Origin: an uncultured beta proteobacterium
Lineage (GTDB): Bacteria; Pseudomonadota; Gammaproteobacteria; Burkholderiales; Rhodocyclaceae
DNA length: 35,355 bases
Reading direction: 5' to 3'
NCBI GenBank assembly: GCA_903917505.1
Contig: CAIXAY010000006.1
Span: forward strand, 1-35,355
Part shown: piece after piece, positions 25,992 through 35,046 of the stretch
Layout of the letters: every line of letters starts with the position of its first letter
How positions within the stretch are numbered: the first letter of the stretch is position 1
Position numbers and translations under genes: made by a program
Notes under the pieces: model-generated
What the model was told of the DNA's origin: nothing
Seen by the model: the letters and a program-made list of their open reading frames with translations, nothing else
Database searches by the model: none

Positions 25992-27467
25992 CTACTTGGC
26001 CGGCGGACTTGCGTCGATTCCGGCGAGGCAGACGTATTTGATTTCGAGGTAATCGTCGAGGCCGTGGCGCGACCCTTCGCGTCCCAGGCCCGACGATTTG
26101 ACGCCGCCGAAAGGGGCGATCGCCGTTGAAATGATGCCGGTGTTGACGCCGACCATGCCGTATTCGAGCGCCTCGGAAACGCGGAAGATGCGGCCGACAT
26201 CGCGCGCGTAGAAATAAGAGGCGAGCCCGAACTCGGTGTCGTTGGCGATGCGCAGCGCATCGGCCTCGTCCGTGAAGCGGAAGATCGGCGCCACGGGTCC
26301 GAAGATCTCCTCGTGTGCGAGGCGCATCGCGGTCGTCGCATCGGCGATGATCGTCGGCTCGAAGAAGGTGCGGCCGAGCACATGCGGCTTGCCGCCGCAG
26401 ATGACGCGAGCGCCTTTACTTGTCGCGTCGGCGACGAGTTCCTTGACCTTGGCCAGCGCCGCCTGATCGATCAGCGGCCCCTGCGTGACACCGGGGTCGG
26501 CGCCGTTGCCTACCTTCAACTGGCCGACGGCCCTGGCGAGCTTCTGGACGAAAGCATCGTAGACAGCGTCCTGAACCAGCAGACGATTGGCGCACACGCA
26601 GGTCTGGCCGGTATTACGGTATTTGCTGGCGATCGCGCCGGCGACTGCAGCGTCGAGATCGGCGTCGTCGAAGACGATGAAAGGTGCATTGCCGCCGAGT
26701 TCCATCGACAGCTTTTTGACCGTTGGCGCGCACTGCGCGATGAGTTGCGCGCCGGTCTGCGTCGAGCCGGTGAAGGAGAGCTTGCGCACCATCGGGTTGG
26801 CGCAGATTTCCGCGCCGATCAGTTGCGCCGAACCGGTGACGACGTTGAACACCCCCGCCGGAATTCCCGCGCGTTCGGCGAGTTCGGCGAGCGCCAGCGC
26901 CGAGAACGGCGTCTGGCTTGCCGGCTTGGCGACCATCGTGCAGCCGGCGGCGAGCGCCGCGCCGGCTTTCCTCGTGATCATCGCTGCCGGGAAGTTCCAC
27001 GGCGTGATCGCGGCGCAGACGCCGACCGGTTCGCGCGTTGCGAGGATGCGCCGGTCGGCGGCGTTGGGCGGAATGATCTCGCCGTAGGCGCGCCGGCCTT
27101 CTTCGGCGAACCATTCGAGATAGTCGGCGGCATAGACGATTTCGCCGGCCGATTCGGCGAGCGGCTTGCCCTGCTCGCTGGTCATGATCAGCGCCAGGTC
27201 GTCCTTGTTGGCGAGCATCAGTTCGTGCCAGCGGCGCAAGCGCTTGCCACGCTCCGCGGCCGTGGTGGCGCGCCAGCCCGGCAGTGCCGCCTGCGCCGCG
27301 GTGATCGCGCGCCGCGTTTCGCTGGCGCCCATCTTCGGCACGGCGCCGAGCGCCTCGCCGGTCGCGGGGTTGCTGATGGCGATGGTTTCGGCTTGGTCGG
27401 CGGCGAGCCACGCGCCGCCGATGCAGCACTGTTGGCGGAAGAGGGTGGGGTCATTGAGCTTGAGCAT
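25992..27467 (-). CDS. gabD: NAD(P)-dependent succinate-semialdehyde dehydrogenase
   Basis: Oxidises succinate semialdehyde to succinate, typically in 4-aminobutyrate breakdown. The 491-residue product is an aldehyde dehydrogenase with Asn158 in ITPWNFP, the general base Glu256 in MELGGNAP and nucleophile Cys290 in NTGQTCVCANR. The additional Cys292 is typical of E. coli GabD, and the C-terminus has KSSGLGREGSRHGLDDYLE. The ATG at 27467 is preceded by AAGGA at 7 nt spacing; an in-frame upstream codon would overlap the aceE end. It follows aceE by 43 nt in the same direction, and converges on the CxxC gene with a 14-nt gap. No gabT is visible. Confidence 0.93.
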   Translation of the reverse strand: MLKLNDPTLFRQQCCIGGAWLAADQAETIAISNPATGEALGAVPKMGASETRRAITAAQAALPGWRATTAAERGKRLRRWHELMLANKDDLALIMTSEQGKPLAESAGEIVYAADYLEWFAEEGRRAYGEIIPPNAADRRILATREPVGVCAAITPWNFPAAMITRKAGAALAAGCTMVAKPASQTPFSALALAELAERAGIPAGVFNVVTGSAQLIGAEICANPMVRKLSFTGSTQTGAQLIAQCAPTVKKLSMELGGNAPFIVFDDADLDAAVAGAIASKYRNTGQTCVCANRLLVQDAVYDAFVQKLARAVGQLKVGNGADPGVTQGPLIDQAALAKVKELVADATSKGARVICGGKPHVLGRTFFEPTIIADATTAMRLAHEEIFGPVAPIFRFTDEADALRIANDTEFGLASYFYARDVGRIFRVSEALEYGMVGVNTGIISTAIAPFGGVKSSGLGREGSRHGLDDYLEIKYVCLAGIDASPPAK

Positions 27468-27510
27468 GGCGTTGTCCTTGTCGTGCGTTACGCGGCAAAT
27501 GGCGGACCCG

Positions 27511-30198
27511 CTACAGCCGCGGGTCGGCCTTGCCGCTGTCGATGCCGAGGCGCCAGATCGCTTCGACGACGACTTCACGCGCGATTTCGCCCTCGTCGGC
27601 GAGGCTCTTCAAGGCCGCCAGCACGATGTAGCGGGCGTCGATTTCGAAGTGGTCGCGCAAGGCGACGCGGGTGTCGGAGCGGCCGAAACCGTCGGTACCG
27701 AGAACGACGTAGCGGCCGGGAATCCAGTTGCGGATAAGGTCCGGATAGGCGCGCACGAAATCGCTGGCGGCGATCACCGGTCCACGCCTGCCAGAGAGTT
27801 GTGCGCTGACAAAAGGCAGGCGCGGCGGCTCGGCCGGATGCAGGAGGTTCCAGCGGTCGCAGGCGATGCCGTCCTTGCGCAGTTCGCCGAAACTGGTGGC
27901 GCTCCAGACGTCGGCGGCGACGCCGAAATCGGTTTCGAGGCGTGCCGCCGCAGCCAGCACTTCGCGCAGGATGCTGCCGCTGCCGATCAGCTGCACGCGC
28001 GGCAAATCGTCTCCCAGCGCCGAACGGCGCAGCAGGTAGATGCCGCGGCGTATGCCTTCTTCGGCGCCGGCCGGCAGCGCCGGATGCGGATAATTTTCGT
28101 TGTACAGCGTGATGTAGTAAAAGCCGTTCTCACCTTCGCCGAGCATGCGCCGCACGCCGTCCTCGACGATCACCGCGACCTCGTAGCCGAAGGCCGGATC
28201 GAACGCGCGGCAGGTCGGCACGGTGGCGGCATAGACGTGGCTCTGGCCGTCTTCGTGCTGCAGGCCTTCGCCGGAGAGCGTCGTGCGTCCGGCGGTGGCG
28301 CCGAGCAGGAAGCCGCGCGCCTGACTGTCGGCGCCGTTCCAGATGAGGTCGGCGACGCGCTGGAATCCGAACATCGAATAGAAGATGAAACACGGCAGCA
28401 TGGTCCGGCCGCTGTGCGACCAGGCCGTGCCGGCGGCGATCCACGAGCTCATCGCGCCGGCCTCGGAAATGCCTTCCTCGAGGATCTGGCCCTGCAGGTC
28501 TTCTCGGTAGAAAGCCAGCTGATCGGAATCCTCGGGCGTGTAGCGCTGGCCCCACGGCGAGTAGATGCCGAACTGGCGGAACATGTCCTGCATGCCGAAA
28601 GTGCGCGCCTCGTCGGTGACGATCGGTACGACGCGCGCGCCGATCTCGGCGTCGCGCATCAGGCGCGCGAGCAGGCGCACGAAAACCATCGTCGTCGAGA
28701 ATTCGCGCTCGCCCGAATCGGCGTGGAAGCTCGCATACAAGTCGGGCGTCGCGGCCCACACCTGCGGAAAGTCCTGGCGGCGCATCGGCAGGTAGCCGCC
28801 GAGTTCGGCGCGCCGCGCCTGCAGGTAGCGCACTTCGGCGCTGTCCGGGCCCGGATGGTAGAAGCGCGCCTCGTCGAGGTCTTGGTCGGAGAGCGGCAGG
28901 CCGAAGCGTTCGCGGAAGCGTTCCATGTCGGCGCGCGCGAGCTTTTTCGTCTGGTGCGAAGTGTTGGCGCCCTGGCCGGATGCGCCCATGCCATAGCCCT
29001 TGGTCGTCTGCGCCAGGATGATCGTCGGCTGGCCGCGGTGTGCGACCGCCGCGGCGTAAGCCGCGTGGATCTTGACCGGATCGTGGCCGCCGCGCATCAG
29101 CGCGTCGATTTCCTTGTCGGAGAGGTTGGCGACGAGGGCCGCGAGTTCGGGATAAACGGAGAAGAAGTGTTCGCGATTGTATTGCCCGTCGGTTGCCGAG
29201 AGCTTCTGGAACTCGCCGTCGACGGCCTCGGCCATGCGCCGCAGGATCCAGCCTTCGCGGTCGCGCGCGAAGAGCAGGTCCCAGTTGCTGCCCCACAGAC
29301 ATTTGATGACGTTCCAGCCGGCGCCGGCGAACAGCGTTTCGAGTTCCTGCACGATGCTGCCGTTGCCGCGCACCGGTCCGTCGAGGCGCTGCAGATTGCA
29401 GTTGACGACGAGGATCAGGTTGTCGAGTTGCTCGCGCGCGGCGAGCGATATGCCGGCCAGCGATTCGGGTTCGTCCATCTCGCCGTCGCCGACGTAGGCC
29501 CAGACCTTGCGGTCGCTCTCCGGCAGGATCTCGCGGTGCTGCAGGTAGCGCTGAAAGCGTGCCTGATAAATGGCGGTGATCAGGCCGAGGCCCATCGAGC
29601 CGGTCGGGAACTGCCAGAAGCCCGGCATCAGCGTCGGGTGCGGGTAGGACGAGAGGCCCTGGCCGATGCCGGCCGAGACTTCGCGGCGGAAATTCAGCAG
29701 CCGGGTTTCGTCCATACGGCCTTCGAGAAAAGCGCGCGCATAAACGCCCGGCGCGGCGTGCGGCTGAAAATAAACGAGGTCGCCCGGATGCGTGGCGGTC
29801 GGCGCGTGGAAAAAGTGGTTGAAGCCGACTTCGAAGAGGTCGGCGATCGACGCGTAGGTGGCGATGTGGCCGCCGAGTTCGGGGTGCGCCAGGTTGGCGT
29901 GCATCACCATGACAAGAGCATTCCAGCGGTGGATCGCCGTGATTTGCGCTTCGATGTCGAGATTGCCGGGGTAGGGAAGCTGCGCGTCGACCGCGATGGT
30001 GTTGCGGTAGGGCGTGGTGTGGCGCGTGTGGAAGCGGCCGCCCGCAATGCGTCCGGATTCGATCAGGCGGTCGACGAGAAACTCGGCGCGTTCCAGGCCG
30101 TCGCGAGCGATGACTTCGGCCAGACTTTCGAGCCAATCTTCGGTTTCTTCGCGGTCTTGATCGGCCGCGTTCGCGGTCACGCCGGCGCTGCGCTTCAT
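27511..30198 (-). CDS. aceE: Pyruvate dehydrogenase E1 component, homodimeric type
   Basis: TPP-dependent decarboxylase that feeds acetyl units to E2 in the pyruvate dehydrogenase complex. The 895-residue product has the usual AceE length. The TPP motif runs from GDGEMDEPES (237-246) to NCN (266-268); GANTSHQTKK provides the conserved active-site His region and YNENYPHP lies near the pyrimidine domain end. The ATG at 30198, behind a GGAGGC site, starts MKRSAGVTAN. No aceF or lpd gene follows; instead gabD lies downstream in the same operon. This could be a second E1 for another 2-oxoacid (as in Pseudomonas MdeB), but the sequence alone does not settle that. Confidence 0.92.
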   Translation of the reverse strand: MKRSAGVTANAADQDREETEDWLESLAEVIARDGLERAEFLVDRLIESGRIAGGRFHTRHTTPYRNTIAVDAQLPYPGNLDIEAQITAIHRWNALVMVMHANLAHPELGGHIATYASIADLFEVGFNHFFHAPTATHPGDLVYFQPHAAPGVYARAFLEGRMDETRLLNFRREVSAGIGQGLSSYPHPTLMPGFWQFPTGSMGLGLITAIYQARFQRYLQHREILPESDRKVWAYVGDGEMDEPESLAGISLAAREQLDNLILVVNCNLQRLDGPVRGNGSIVQELETLFAGAGWNVIKCLWGSNWDLLFARDREGWILRRMAEAVDGEFQKLSATDGQYNREHFFSVYPELAALVANLSDKEIDALMRGGHDPVKIHAAYAAAVAHRGQPTIILAQTTKGYGMGASGQGANTSHQTKKLARADMERFRERFGLPLSDQDLDEARFYHPGPDSAEVRYLQARRAELGGYLPMRRQDFPQVWAATPDLYASFHADSGEREFSTTMVFVRLLARLMRDAEIGARVVPIVTDEARTFGMQDMFRQFGIYSPWGQRYTPEDSDQLAFYREDLQGQILEEGISEAGAMSSWIAAGTAWSHSGRTMLPCFIFYSMFGFQRVADLIWNGADSQARGFLLGATAGRTTLSGEGLQHEDGQSHVYAATVPTCRAFDPAFGYEVAVIVEDGVRRMLGEGENGFYYITLYNENYPHPALPAGAEEGIRRGIYLLRRSALGDDLPRVQLIGSGSILREVLAAAARLETDFGVAADVWSATSFGELRKDGIACDRWNLLHPAEPPRLPFVSAQLSGRRGPVIAASDFVRAYPDLIRNWIPGRYVVLGTDGFGRSDTRVALRDHFEIDARYIVLAALKSLADEGEIAREVVVEAIWRLGIDSGKADPRL

Positions 30199-30321
30199 CA
30201 ACTGCCTCCCATCCCCAAGCCTGCCGCGCAATTCTTGTGACGCGTCGCAGAGTCAGGCCAAAGCGGAATTGTACGCCGAGGCCATGGCGCCCGGCGCGAT
30301 TGCGAGTCGGTCGGCGTCGGC

Positions 30322-30351
30322 AAAAAAATGGGCGCTGCCAAAGCAGCGCCC
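30322..30351 (-). terminator. Intrinsic terminator after amtB
   Basis: On the minus strand, a 9-bp stem GGGCGCTGC and GCAGCGCCC with a 4-nt TTTG loop is followed by ATTTTTTT, a 7-base T-run (plus-strand 30322-30328). It is 27 nt past the amtB stop, so it ends the porin-glnK-amtB transcript and insulates the downstream aceE gene. Confidence 0.93.
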
Positions 30352-30377
30352 AAGGGAGGAAGTTGTTGCGAAGAGGA

Positions 30378-31859
30378 TTAGAGATGGTAAGCCGTTTCGC
30401 CGTGCGAGGTGATGTCCAGGCCTTCGCGCTCTTCTTCTTCCGGAACGCGCAGACCGATGACTACATCGACCAGCTTGTAAGCGACCAGCGAGACCAGCCC
30501 GGACCAGACGATGGTCGTGCCCACGCCCCACAGCTGGCTGATGACCTGCGCGCTCATGTCGTACTCGCCGACTGCGTTGGTCACGTAGTCATAGACGCCG
30601 GTGCCGCCAAGTTTCGGGGAGCAGAAGACGCCGGTCAGGATCGCGCCGAGCATGCCGCCGACACCATGGACGCCGAACACGTCGAGCGAATCGTCGGCGC
30701 CGAGCAGGCGCTTCAGGCCATTGACGCCCCACAGGCAGATGACGCCCGCCAGGAGGCCGATGGCGACGGCGCCCATGACACCGACGAAACCGGCGGCCGG
30801 GGTGATCGCCACCAGACCTGCCACCGCGCCGGAAGCTGCACCGAGCATCGAGGGCTTGTCCTTGATCAGCCATTCGAGGAACATCCACGACAGCGCTGCG
30901 CAAGCCGTTGCCACCCAGGTGTTGACCATCGCCAGCGCAGCGCCGCCGTTGGCTTCGAGCGCCGAACCGGCGTTGAAACCGAACCAGCCGAACCACAGCA
31001 GCGAAGCACCGATCATGGTGAAGGTCAGGCTGTGAGGGGCCATCGATTCCTTGCCGTAGCCGACGCGCTTGCCGATCATGAACGCGCCGACCAGACCCGC
31101 CACCGCCGCGTTGATATGCACCACGGTGCCGCCGGCAAAGTCGAGAGCGCCTTTCTGGAACAGGAAGCCTGCCGTCTTGGTGGCAGCGTCACCGGCAGCC
31201 GCGTCGATATAGGCATCCGGACCCGCCCAGTACCAGACCATGTGCGCCATCGGCAGGTAGGAGAAGGTGAACCAGAGCACCATGAAGGCGAGCACGGCAA
31301 CGAATTTCGCCCGTTCGGCGAAAGCGCCGACGATCAGCGCGCAGGTAATCGCCGCGAAACCGCCCTGGAAGACGACGTAGGCCAGCTCGGAAATATTAAC
31401 TCCCTTGCTGAAAGTCGCAGCCACCGAATCGACGGTGATGCCTTTCATGAAGATCTTGTCGAGCGACCCGAAGAAGGCCCCGCCCTCGGAGAAAGCGACC
31501 GAGTAGCCGTACAGCACCCAGAGCACGCTGATCAGCGAGAAGGTCACGAAGACCTGCATCAGCACCGAGAGCATGTTCTTCGAACGGACGAGGCCGCCAT
31601 AGAACAGTGCCAGGCCGGGAATCGACATCAGGATGACCAGCGCGGCGCTGACCAGGACCCAGGCCGTATCGGCCTTGCTCACCGGCGCTGGCGCCGGAGT
31701 AGCGGTCGCAGCGGCAGGTGCCGCCGCTGCGGCTGCTGCCGGAGCCGCTGCGGTGGCCGCCGGTGCGGCCGTCTTGTCCTGCGCCCAGGCCGTAGTGGCG
31801 AGGCCTGAACCGAGGCCTAGCGCCCCGACCAGGGCGAAGATGGCTAAGAGGTGTCTCAT
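30378..31859 (-). CDS. amtB: Ammonium transporter AmtB
   Basis: Inner-membrane trimeric ammonium channel. The 493-residue protein starts with a cleavable signal (MRHLLAIFALVGALGLGSGL..., to about residue 26) and an Ala/Pro-rich linker (to about residue 62), then 11 predicted membrane segments. The twin-His pore is kept: GTVVHINAAVAG and GVHGVGGML. FAGGTVVH carries the Asp-Phe-Ala region important for substrate recognition. The ATG at 31859 (behind GAGGAG) was chosen because the signal peptide starts there. It lies 10 nt after glnK, the usual arrangement in which GlnK blocks AmtB at high nitrogen. Confidence 0.96.
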   Translation of the reverse strand: MRHLLAIFALVGALGLGSGLATTAWAQDKTAAPAATAAAPAAAAAAAPAAATATPAPAPVSKADTAWVLVSAALVILMSIPGLALFYGGLVRSKNMLSVLMQVFVTFSLISVLWVLYGYSVAFSEGGAFFGSLDKIFMKGITVDSVAATFSKGVNISELAYVVFQGGFAAITCALIVGAFAERAKFVAVLAFMVLWFTFSYLPMAHMVWYWAGPDAYIDAAAGDAATKTAGFLFQKGALDFAGGTVVHINAAVAGLVGAFMIGKRVGYGKESMAPHSLTFTMIGASLLWFGWFGFNAGSALEANGGAALAMVNTWVATACAALSWMFLEWLIKDKPSMLGAASGAVAGLVAITPAAGFVGVMGAVAIGLLAGVICLWGVNGLKRLLGADDSLDVFGVHGVGGMLGAILTGVFCSPKLGGTGVYDYVTNAVGEYDMSAQVISQLWGVGTTIVWSGLVSLVAYKLVDVVIGLRVPEEEEREGLDITSHGETAYHL

Positions 31860-31869
31860 GGTTGGCTCC

Positions 31870-32244
<375 letters not shown>

Positions 32245-32256
32245 TTAAAGAGATCT

Positions 32257-33138
32257 TCAGAAGGTGCGGGTGACCGAGAGAACGGCGATGCCCTTTCCTG
32301 CGTCCTTGGTGTGCGAACCGACGTCATTAGTCACTCCGTTGGCGTTCTCCGAATTCGAGTTGGTGAAGCAGTACGGCTGGAACGACGCCGCCGAGCAACT
32401 GCCCTTGGCATTGGTGTCGACATAGGACAAGCCGACGACCCAGCCGGAAAAGTCCTTGGTGGCGCCAAGCTTCCAGTCCGTGTAGTCACCGTTATGGACG
32501 TTCTTGAAGTTGAGGGTGCCGACGTGGCCGTTGATGCCCCAGCCGTCGCCGAGGTCATAGTTCGCCGAAAGGTCGAGGTAACCGCTGCCCCTGGTGCTCT
32601 TGCCCGTGCTCGTGCCGGTCGAATCGACGCCGCGCGCCGAGAAGTAATCATCGACACTGTAGTTGTACTTGAGCGAGAGGAATTTCCACGACCCGCCGAT
32701 GTAGATTTCCTTGTTGGTCACTGCGCCTGAATGGGCGCCAGTGCCGAGCACCTTGCCTTCGGAACCCGGGTAGTAGTAGAGGTAAGCACCGACGTCGATG
32801 CCGAAATCGCCGAAGGCCTGTTTGTAGCCGCCGTAGAAATCCATTTCGAGGTTGCCGTCCGGATAGCCGGCGCCCGAGCTGACGTTCGAGTTCCAGTTGC
32901 CGACGTAGAAGCCGCTCGAATGCGCGTAATCGAAACCGCCTTGCAATGCCGGCTTGCCGAAGGTCTGGTCGATGCCGCGGAAGCGGTAGCTTGAGACCAG
33001 CGCGATGTTGCTGGTCAGCGGCGGTGGCGGCGCCGCTTCGGGAGTCGCCGCGGCTTCGGGCGCGGGTGCGGCGGTCTGGGCCATGGCCGGCAGAGCAAAC
33101 GCCGACGCAAGCAGGGTGGCGAGAATTAACTTCTTCAT
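32257..33138 (-). CDS. TorF-family putative outer-membrane porin
   Basis: The 293-residue product has a Sec signal (MKKLILATLLASAFALPAMA), an Ala/Pro-rich linker (to about residue 40) and a beta-barrel of alternating aromatic strands, beginning LVSSYRFRGIDQTFGKPALQGGFDY, with the C-terminal Phe needed for outer-membrane insertion (SVTRTF). The SYRFRGIDQT motif is the mark of the TIGR02001/TorF group, whose members are often next to glnK-amtB. It probably admits nitrogen compounds under nitrogen limitation, inferred from the operon and its promoter. A good AAGGAG site precedes the ATG. It is the first gene of the operon. Confidence 0.88.
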   Translation of the reverse strand: MKKLILATLLASAFALPAMAQTAAPAPEAAATPEAAPPPPLTSNIALVSSYRFRGIDQTFGKPALQGGFDYAHSSGFYVGNWNSNVSSGAGYPDGNLEMDFYGGYKQAFGDFGIDVGAYLYYYPGSEGKVLGTGAHSGAVTNKEIYIGGSWKFLSLKYNYSVDDYFSARGVDSTGTSTGKSTRGSGYLDLSANYDLGDGWGINGHVGTLNFKNVHNGDYTDWKLGATKDFSGWVVGLSYVDTNAKGSCSAASFQPYCFTNSNSENANGVTNDVGSHTKDAGKGIAVLSVTRTF

Positions 33139-33191
33139 GACTACTCCTTAGGCAAGAAAAAAACGGATCGCAAAGTTTGCCGGTTCAATAA

Positions 33192-33207
33192 AGCATTTGC
33201 CATGCCA
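33192..33207 (-). promoter_or_regulatory. Sigma-54 (RpoN) promoter for porin-glnK-amtB
   Basis: On the minus strand the sequence TGGCATG, GCAA, ATGCT matches the consensus TGGCACG, N4, TTGCW with exact -24 GG / -12 GC spacing and two mismatches; the preceding base is C, as preferred. The predicted transcription start is near 33181, giving a leader of about 43 nt to the porin ATG at 33138. This fits the nitrogen-regulated glnK-amtB operon. Confidence 0.75.
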
Positions 33208-33269
33208 GAAAACAATAAATAGATTTATCAGGATGTTGAGTGGGTTTTTCTGCCCATTTCGATTCGGAA

Positions 33270-33317
33270 CGCACTTTGCTGGCGCAAAAAATAGAGCGCC
33301 TGCACCAAGGCAGTGCC
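33270..33317. promoter_or_regulatory. Two NtrC-like enhancer dyads
   Basis: Site A (33301-33317) has GCAC, a 7-bp spacer and GTGC, as in the NtrC consensus TGCACC, N5, GGTGCA; the first half is TGCACC. Site B (33270-33286) has GCAC, a 7-bp spacer and GCGC, with one mismatch in the dyad. Their centres are about 31 bp apart, three helical turns, and about 97 and 128 bp upstream of the predicted sigma-54 start. This copies the classic enhancer geometry of glnA. Site A also lies about 70 bp upstream of ubiK. Confidence 0.65.
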
Positions 33318-33386
33318 GGATTCGCAGCGCGACCCTCGTGTTAGACTTGGCGTTCGGAAAAACTCGTTTCAGGATAGGCCATTGTC

Positions 33387-33632
33387 ATGATTGACGCCAA
33401 AGTGTTTGAAGAATTCAGCGCCCGTCTGAGCGCGATCATTGCCGCCAGCCCGGTCGCCGACATCGAGAAAAACGCGCGCGCCCTGCTCTCGAGTTTCTTC
33501 GCCAAACTCGATCTGGTCAGCCGCGAGGAGTTCGACATTCAGACGCAAGTGCTGCTGCGCACGCGCGAAAAGCTGACGGCGCTCGAAGAACGGCTGGCCC
33601 GGCTCGAGGGCCGCGACGCCGATCACGCCTGA
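33387..33632 (+). CDS. ubiK: Ubiquinone biosynthesis accessory factor UbiK
   Basis: The 81-residue coiled-coil protein belongs to the BMFP/YqiC family. UbiK assists aerobic ubiquinone biosynthesis in the Ubi complex with UbiJ in gammaproteobacteria. The N-terminal half carries the hydrophobic helix [18 protein letters not shown], and the C-terminal half [19 protein letters not shown] then [11 protein letters not shown] forms an oligomerising coiled coil, the diagnostic segment of the family. An AGGATAGG site precedes the ATG. It is divergent from the porin operon and shares the intergenic region. TAGACT at 33342-33347 could be its -10 element. Confidence 0.93.
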   Translation: MIDAKVFEEFSARLSAIIAASPVADIEKNARALLSSFFAKLDLVSREEFDIQTQVLLRTREKLTALEERLARLEGRDADHA

Positions 33633-33644
33633 GCGTGCGCGGTC

Positions 33645-34526
33645 CTATCGGCCAAGGCCGTCCTGCGCGCCCTGTCCTGCCGTCGCCGCGATAGTGCCAT
33701 GGGGGTAATCAACGCGAGGCCGCCGGCGCGGTCTTGCGCAAGCATTCGACCATTGCGGCCCGCCTGACCCGGAGCCGGGAATTCCATAGGCTCCGGGCAA
33801 ATAGACCACGTTGCCGACGGTTCGACAGGCAGGAATAATTCGTGCCTTTTTGATCGCCAAGATTGGCAATGGGGCGTCCAGTCGAGCCGGCCGCGGCAAG
33901 TCGCGCATGCGCTCCTCCCAGTCCGACCTCGATTGCGCGTAGGCTTCATAGCGACGCGCCCGCTCCCATGGCTCAACCAGCACCGACACCTGGTAAGCGG
34001 TCTGCGAGGTGCGCGTGACGCGCTTGGCGCCGGCGTCGTTGATGCTTGGGTCGTTCGCTTTCGGCCCTGCCGGGACGGAGCCATCGGGCAGGATCGTGAC
34101 GATGGCTTTGCGCATGCCGGGCTGCCCCGGCAATTGGTCGAGGCGAATCAAGCCGGCCGCGGCAAGCGCCTCGCCGCTGCCGACATAATCGTCAGACCAG
34201 ATGTTTTCCAGCCTTCGCACGCCGGGCGCAAAGGGCCTGAACTCGGGCTGCGGCTGTTCCCGGCCCGGGAAGCGGATCGTGGCCGAGAAGATCCCTTCTT
34301 CAAGGTGATCGCAGCGCTCGATCTGGCATCTGAATCCGCGCGGATCGCTTACCGTCACGCGGCGCTTTGGACATCCCGCTTCGCCCGGAAATCCGGCATC
34401 GACGCCGATGCCGATATTCCTGAGCTGATGCTTCGTTCCATAAATCAGGTCGCCCCAGGGCAGCTGATTGTATTCAAGCGTTCCCGCAGCGGCCAAGTTG
34501 TGGCTTGCTAAAGTCGGCGTAGCCAT
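33645..34526 (-). CDS. Orphan hypothetical protein between ubiK and comM
   Basis: I do not recognise this 293-residue protein. The frame runs against ubiK and comM and begins at ATG 34526 after a GGGGATC site; a TTG 9 nt upstream is an alternative. The composition looks like a real soluble protein rather than an antisense shadow: LEYNQLPWGDLIYGTKHQLRN, VTVSDPRGFRCQIERC and VSVLVEPWERARRYEAYAQ. Five cysteines lie within it; no signal peptide or membrane segment is seen. Codon choice uses noticeably more A/T third positions than neighbouring genes. It ends 12 nt past the ubiK stop. It may be recently acquired, or a lineage-specific gene. Confidence 0.6.
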   Translation of the reverse strand: MATPTLASHNLAAAGTLEYNQLPWGDLIYGTKHQLRNIGIGVDAGFPGEAGCPKRRVTVSDPRGFRCQIERCDHLEEGIFSATIRFPGREQPQPEFRPFAPGVRRLENIWSDDYVGSGEALAAAGLIRLDQLPGQPGMRKAIVTILPDGSVPAGPKANDPSINDAGAKRVTRTSQTAYQVSVLVEPWERARRYEAYAQSRSDWEERMRDLPRPARLDAPLPILAIKKARIIPACRTVGNVVYLPGAYGIPGSGSGGPQWSNACARPRRRPRVDYPHGTIAATAGQGAQDGLGR

Positions 34527-35046
34527 GATCCCCAACCCCTTTCCAGTACTGTGCTTGAGCGGCTCTGGTGTTTCCCGGCACCGTGGCCACTATCAAGCGG
34601 CGACGATCAGGCGCGATGATCGTCATCGGAACTGCTCGCCTCTATCACCGATGCTGCTCGACAGGCGGAATGCGCGGTGCGTGCGCCACGGGCGCAGCGG
34701 TAATAGTCTGAAGGTAATATAGGTTTGGCTGCTTGACGCGCAAATACCGGCATTCGGGTATTCCCGCGGCGGCAAGCAAGTAGCCGGCGAAACTTCGGCC
34801 ATGCCGGCGATCAGGCACAGCGGTCGACTGCCTCGGCGCGTTGGCGCGCACGCCTTGGCCCGTTGCGGCCATGCAGATTTCAGAAGACGTCGCGGTTCTT
34901 CTCATCTGTCATGGAACGAATTGACCGCTGGCCTTGGTGCGGCGCCGTCGCGGATCTCCGCAGCCTTGTCCGCGGCAACGCCGGCGCAGCTTTTTTGGCG
35001 CGAATTGTTTAGACTGCTGACTCGTTCATTTCCCGCTGTCATCGCC
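34527..35046. other. About 520 nt with no supported gene
   Basis: No convincing coding sequence is seen. An open frame on the minus strand (34645-34905) lacks a ribosome-binding site and any recognisable family. An imperfect hairpin occurs at 34743-34762 (AATACCGG and CGGGTATT, 7 of 8 pairs). TTTAGACT near 35008-35015, like the sequence before ubiK, may be the -10 region for comM. The segment may be a remnant flank of the orphan gene's acquisition. Confidence 0.5.

Noticed and set aside
27166..30240. A 1024-codon open frame on the plus strand
   Set aside because: Antisense to aceE and the start of gabD, both strongly conserved; no ribosome-binding site and a composition typical of a shadow frame.
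34645..34905. An 86-codon minus-strand frame near the end of the window
   Set aside because: No ribosome-binding site, no recognisable family and a biased composition.
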